Made by a program: the position numbers and the translations under genes. From Candidatus Hydrogenedens sp. (GTDB lineage: Bacteria; Hydrogenedentota; Hydrogenedentia; Hydrogenedentales; JAEUWI01), in the NCBI GenBank assembly GCA_016125095.1, contig WGMK01000010.1:138343-202342 (forward strand): DNA of 64,000 nucleotides, given 5' to 3'. Positions 61,396 through 64,000 of this stretch are shown here, one piece after another. The notes under the pieces were generated by a model that did not search any database, was not told where the DNA came from, and was given only the letters and a program-made list of their open reading frames with translations. Position 1 is the first letter of the stretch. Each line of letters begins with the position of its first letter.

Positions 61396-61603
61396 GGCAA
61401 GTCTCCAGCGTGGGGGACAAGGGTCCGGCCCGAAAGAGTGCCAAGCAGGGAAGAGGGGTGTCAAGGAGCCAACTTGTTGCAGGGCCGAAGCGCTCGTCTC
61501 ATGGGGACATTCGCCCCACCATGTACCCCGCCGGGAGCGCCGCTTTCCAAAGCGGCGTATCGGTGCGAGGGCCACGGACCGGAGCGATCAAATCTCTTCT
61601 TCC

Positions 61604-61748
61604 GTCATTGCGAGCGGAGCGCGGCAACCTCTTTGGCGCGCGGGCGTCTTTGCGGAGCAGGGTACCGACACCGCCGTGCTGGCGATGTTCTGCGCGGCAT
61701 TCCGCCATCCACGCATTAAGGAGGTTGCCGCGCTGCGCTCGCAATGAC
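61604..61748. mobile_element. Palindromic repeat element, copy A (145 bp, MITE/REP-like)
   Basis: Terminal inverted arms of 28 bases (61604-61631 and 61721-61748) match at 27 of 28 positions. The left arm begins GTCATTGCGAGCGGAGCG, the kind of interspersed palindrome seen in many bacterial genomes and often mistranslated as Arg-rich hypothetical proteins. It has no coding capacity of its own. Confidence 0.75.
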
Positions 61749-61959
61749 GATGTTGGTGGTTTGGGCGGAGGAGAAAGCGCGTTGTAACGTAGCCAATGCG
61801 TCTGCACGGTGGGGCGAGACTCCGTCGAGCCATCTTGGGGATGGACCGCAGCGCTCGACTCATGGGGACATTCGCCCCACCATTCACCGGGAGCGCGGCT
61901 TTCCATAGCGGTATCTTGGCGTGACGACCACGGTCCGGAGTGATCAAATCTCTTCTTCC

Positions 61960-62104
61960 GTCATTGCGAGCGGAGCGCGGCAACCTCTTTGGCGCGCGGG
62001 CGTCTTTGCGGAGCGCCGTACCGACTCCGCCGTGCAGGCGATGGTCTGCGCGGCATTCCGCCATCCACGCATTAAGGAGGTTGCCGCGCTGCGCTCGCAA
62101 TGAC
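61960..62104. mobile_element. Palindromic repeat element, copy B (145 bp, MITE/REP-like)
   Basis: Same 28-base inverted arms (61960-61987 and 62077-62104) and same total length as copy A, with only a few internal base differences. It lies at the matching position of the second tandem unit, so it was probably duplicated together with the flanks rather than inserted twice. Confidence 0.75.
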
Positions 62105-62285
62105 CATGTTGGTGGTTGGGGCGGAGGAGATGGCGCGTTGAGACGCTGCCAATGCGCCTACACGGTGGGGCGAGACTCCGTCGAGCCATCTTGGCGCGAG
62201 GGTCTTTTCGCCGGCGAAAAGAACAGACGACGGCACCAAGCGCTCGGCTCGTGCGGACATTCGCCCCCACCGCTTTCCGCCGCCG

Positions 62286-64000
62286 CTATTCCGGCAGCAG
62301 GATGAAGTAGGCGGGGAGGCCGACGAGCTTGAAGTGTTCCCACACGTCTTTCACGGGCGAGGCGGAGGGGTTCTCGGCCTGGAATTTAATCTTTACAAAG
62401 CCGTCGAGCGCCTGAAGCACTTCGGGATCTTTCAGCACGGTGTTGTTCATCACTAGGCAGTTCTTGCACCAGGTGGCCCAGAAGTCGATGAAGACGGGCT
62501 TGTTCTCGGCCTGGGCCTGGGCGAGGCCGGCCTCGAGCGAGGAGACCCAGCCTTCTTCGTCGGCGTGGGCGACGCTCGCCACGACTTCCGCTGGGTCGAC
62601 GTTCTGCTGGTCGTAGATGTGCCAGGCGGTGTAGGCGTAGTAGGCGGCGAAGGCGAGGATGAACACGCCGAAGGCCTGCTTGACGCGGGTCATCCAGCCG
62701 CCGGGCTTGGGCAGAAACGACAGGCCCGCGCCCGCAAAGGGCCAGGGCAGGGCCATGCCGAGGCCGAGCAAAAAGGGCAGCGCGAGCGCGAGGGTGACGC
62801 CCTCGGCGTAGCGTTCGGCCGCGTAGATAATCGTCTGAATCACCACCGGCGCGACGCAGGCCCCGGCGAGCAGCGCCGAGATGACGCCCATGGCGAAGGC
62901 GATGCCGAAGCTGCCGCCCTGGTTGGAGCGGATGCCGAACTTCGCCTGGTAGCGCGAGAAGTCGATACTGATGACGTCGAACATGCCGAGCGCGAGGAAG
63001 GCGAAGAGCACGGCGATGCCGCCGTTGAACCAGACCGTGGCGTTCATCGCTCCGAAGGCGTTCGACAGGCCGAGCACCACGAGCAGGCCAAGCGCGCCGT
63101 AGGCCAACGCAATACCGAGTCCGAACATGGCGCCGAGCGCGAAGCCCCGCGCCTTGCTGCCCGCGCGCGCGCCCGCTCCAATGATGCCGATGTTGATGGG
63201 AATCAGCGGCAATACGCAGGGCGTGAGGTTGAGCAGGAAACCGCCCGCGAACACGCTCAGCAGAATGAGCCAGATGCTCTTGCCCGCAAAGCCGTCCTGC
63301 GCGGGGCCGCCTTCGCCGGTCTGCGATTGTTCGATGAATGCGAGGAAATCCGCGGTGGAGGAGTAGCCGGTCTGCCCGCCGATGCGGAAGTGGGAGATCA
63401 GTTCGCGCCAATCGCCCTCGGCCGTGGCGGGGCCCTCGCTCACTTCGGGAGCCGCGTCGTCCGCTGATGCAGTCGTTGCGGCCGCCGCGTTCCATTCAAT
63501 CTGCGCGAGGAGCTTCTGGTCGCCCTCGGTCGCAGCCGACTCGCCGATGGTCAGCTTGAAGGGCAGGTCGAGCGTCTTAGGCGGCGCGCATTGCTTGTCG
63601 TTGCAGGCCTGGTAGTAGAGCGACAGCGGCACGGCGACTTCGCCGGGCGCGGCATCCGCAGCCACGACCAGTTCGGCACCCACGGTGAACTGCGCCTCAT
63701 AGACGGCGAGCGGCGTGGGGGAGAATTCGAAGGTGAGTTCCTTGTGCTCGGGGTAGACCACGCTGCCGAGCGAGACCGCAGGCGACGCGCCCAACTGCAG
63801 TTCGGTGGGGATCAGGAATTCTTCCAGCGGCGTGTGCGAGTTCACATGCCACGGTTCTTCCAGCGTGAATTGAATGGCGACACGCACGGTGTCGCCCGGC
63901 GCGGCCGAGGCATGGTCCGACTCGATGGTAAAGCCCACCTTGGGGCCCGCCATGCCGAATTGCGCGGCGGCCGGCAGCGCGACGAGCGCGAGCAGAAACG
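62286..64000 (-). CDS. dsbD: DsbD-family thiol:disulfide interchange protein (5' end outside window)
   Basis: An inner-membrane protein that carries electrons from cytoplasmic thioredoxin to periplasmic thiols. An N-terminal periplasmic DsbD-alpha-like domain (HVNSHTPLEEFLIPTELQL) is followed by an eight-helix membrane core with the conserved LTPCVLPLIPINIGIIG (redox Cys). The C-terminal thioredoxin-like domain has the active site WATWCKNCLVM. The frame continues through a signal-peptide-like FLLALVALPAAAQFG to the window edge, so the ATG at 63953 is internal and the true start lies beyond 64000. It could serve the cysteine-rich and haem proteins of this region. Confidence 0.92.
   Translation of the reverse strand, partial: FLLALVALPAAAQFGMAGPKVGFTIESDHASAAPGDTVRVAIQFTLEEPWHVNSHTPLEEFLIPTELQLGASPAVSLGSVVYPEHKELTFEFSPTPLAVYEAQFTVGAELVVAADAAPGEVAVPLSLYYQACNDKQCAPPKTLDLPFKLTIGESAATEGDQKLLAQIEWNAAAATTASADDAAPEVSEGPATAEGDWRELISHFRIGGQTGYSSTADFLAFIEQSQTGEGGPAQDGFAGKSIWLILLSVFAGGFLLNLTPCVLPLIPINIGIIGAGARAGSKARGFALGAMFGLGIALAYGALGLLVVLGLSNAFGAMNATVWFNGGIAVLFAFLALGMFDVISIDFSRYQAKFGIRSNQGGSFGIAFAMGVISALLAGACVAPVVIQTIIYAAERYAEGVTLALALPFLLGLGMALPWPFAGAGLSFLPKPGGWMTRVKQAFGVFILAFAAYYAYTAWHIYDQQNVDPAEVVASVAHADEEGWVSSLEAGLAQAQAENKPVFIDFWATWCKNCLVMNNTVLKDPEVLQALDGFVKIKFQAENPSASPVKDVWEHFKLVGLPAYFILLPE

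Larger units (their letters stand above)
61491..62285. repeat. Non-coding tandem repeat region (about 361- and 389-base units plus a partial third)
   Basis: Two long imperfect direct repeats begin at 61491 and 61852, and a truncated third begins at 62241. Shared blocks include GACATTCGCCCCACCAT, GGGGCGAGACTCCGTCGAGC and CGCTCG-x-CTC at each junction. The second unit has an extra stretch near 62198-62240. Reading frames here are short, overlapping and code for low-complexity Arg-rich strings, so the roughly 890 bases between prpB and dsbD hold no credible gene. The third unit ends at the dsbD stop. Confidence 0.85.

Noticed and set aside
59366..61444. A single 692-codon frame spanning prpC and the prpB region
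   Set aside because: Only the last 372 codons match citrate synthase; the first part is out of frame with prpB, which is clearly coded in another frame. It is not a fusion.
61491..62285. CRISPR array
   Set aside because: There are only two to three long repeats of 361-389 bases, no short regular repeat-spacer pattern and no cas genes.
61499..62343. Arg-rich open frames in the repeat block
   Set aside because: They arise from the palindromic elements (strings like RSARND and CERSAATSL seen in mistranslated repeats of many genomes) and lack start signals.
1..64000. tRNA, rRNA, integrase or replication origin
   Set aside because: No cloverleaf, rRNA-like segment, recombinase gene or DnaA-box cluster was recognised in any gap; a tRNAscan and Infernal run would be decisive.

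Overview
The window is high-GC, densely coded DNA from a Gram-negative bacterium. It carries an outer-membrane polysaccharide exporter, OmpA-type and lipoprotein signals, a TRAP transporter and a DsbD-type protein. Several traits point to the planctomycete/PVC-like bacteria and best of all to Candidatus Hydrogenedentota: a prepilin-like protein ending in an H-X9-DG motif, secreted proteins with Glu-Gly-rich linkers followed by EF-hand/dockerin-like repeats, a CFI-box C-terminus, redoxin/cytochrome c/copper type II monooxygenase fusions, and many secreted carbohydrate-active-type proteins. This placement is inference from protein style; no rRNA or tRNA gene was seen.

Layout. 1-3.9 kb: two tandem redoxin-cytochrome-copper monooxygenase paralogues. 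3.9-10.8 kb: nadE, a lipoprotein serine hydrolase, two small proteins, an alpha/beta hydrolase and sthA. 10.9-14.4 kb: an envelope/c-di-GMP-flavoured group, with a PilZ-like L,D-transpeptidase divergent from two MshEN-domain proteins that lack an ATPase. 14.4-21.1 kb: a ceramidase-like protein, the sufS-sufE-folE2 operon, and a GH3-like protein that has lost its catalytic residues. 21-24.5 kb: a GT-C membrane protein, then a secreted, C-terminally anchored beta-propeller-like protein driven by a cobalamin riboswitch. 24.5-29.2 kb: a GH42-like membrane-anchored protein, a prenyl diphosphate synthase, a GT2 glycosyltransferase and a 52-residue YqaE-type protein. 29.2-38.9 kb: a 35-residue amphipathic peptide gene with its own signals, secreted BNR and CFI-box proteins, an L,D-transpeptidase fused to a rhamnosidase-like region, tadA, a response regulator, an EF-hand repeat protein and a Tat-exported Gfo/Idh/MocA protein.

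38.9-47.9 kb is a seven-gene exopolysaccharide operon on the minus strand (TPR, Wza, Wzc, acyltransferase, WecG/TagA, Wzy-like, GT4). 48-56 kb holds a cysteine-rich OmpA protein, a NUDIX/metallo-beta-lactamase fusion with panE, a divergent TRAP transporter (dctQM/dctP), a prepilin-like protein and msrB. 56-59 kb is a seven-TM, PAS-rich hybrid histidine kinase. 59.3-61.4 kb is prpB-prpC. 61.4-62.3 kb is non-coding tandem repeats carrying two copies of a 145-bp palindromic element, followed by a dsbD-type gene cut by the right edge.

The most interesting signal is the B12 riboswitch upstream of a surface protein rather than a known B12 gene. It has a readable promoter and a hairpin that covers the ribosome binding site. 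A surface beta-propeller under B12 control recalls the cobalamin-capturing BtuG of Bacteroidetes, which suggests an unrecognised cobamide-capture protein in this lineage.
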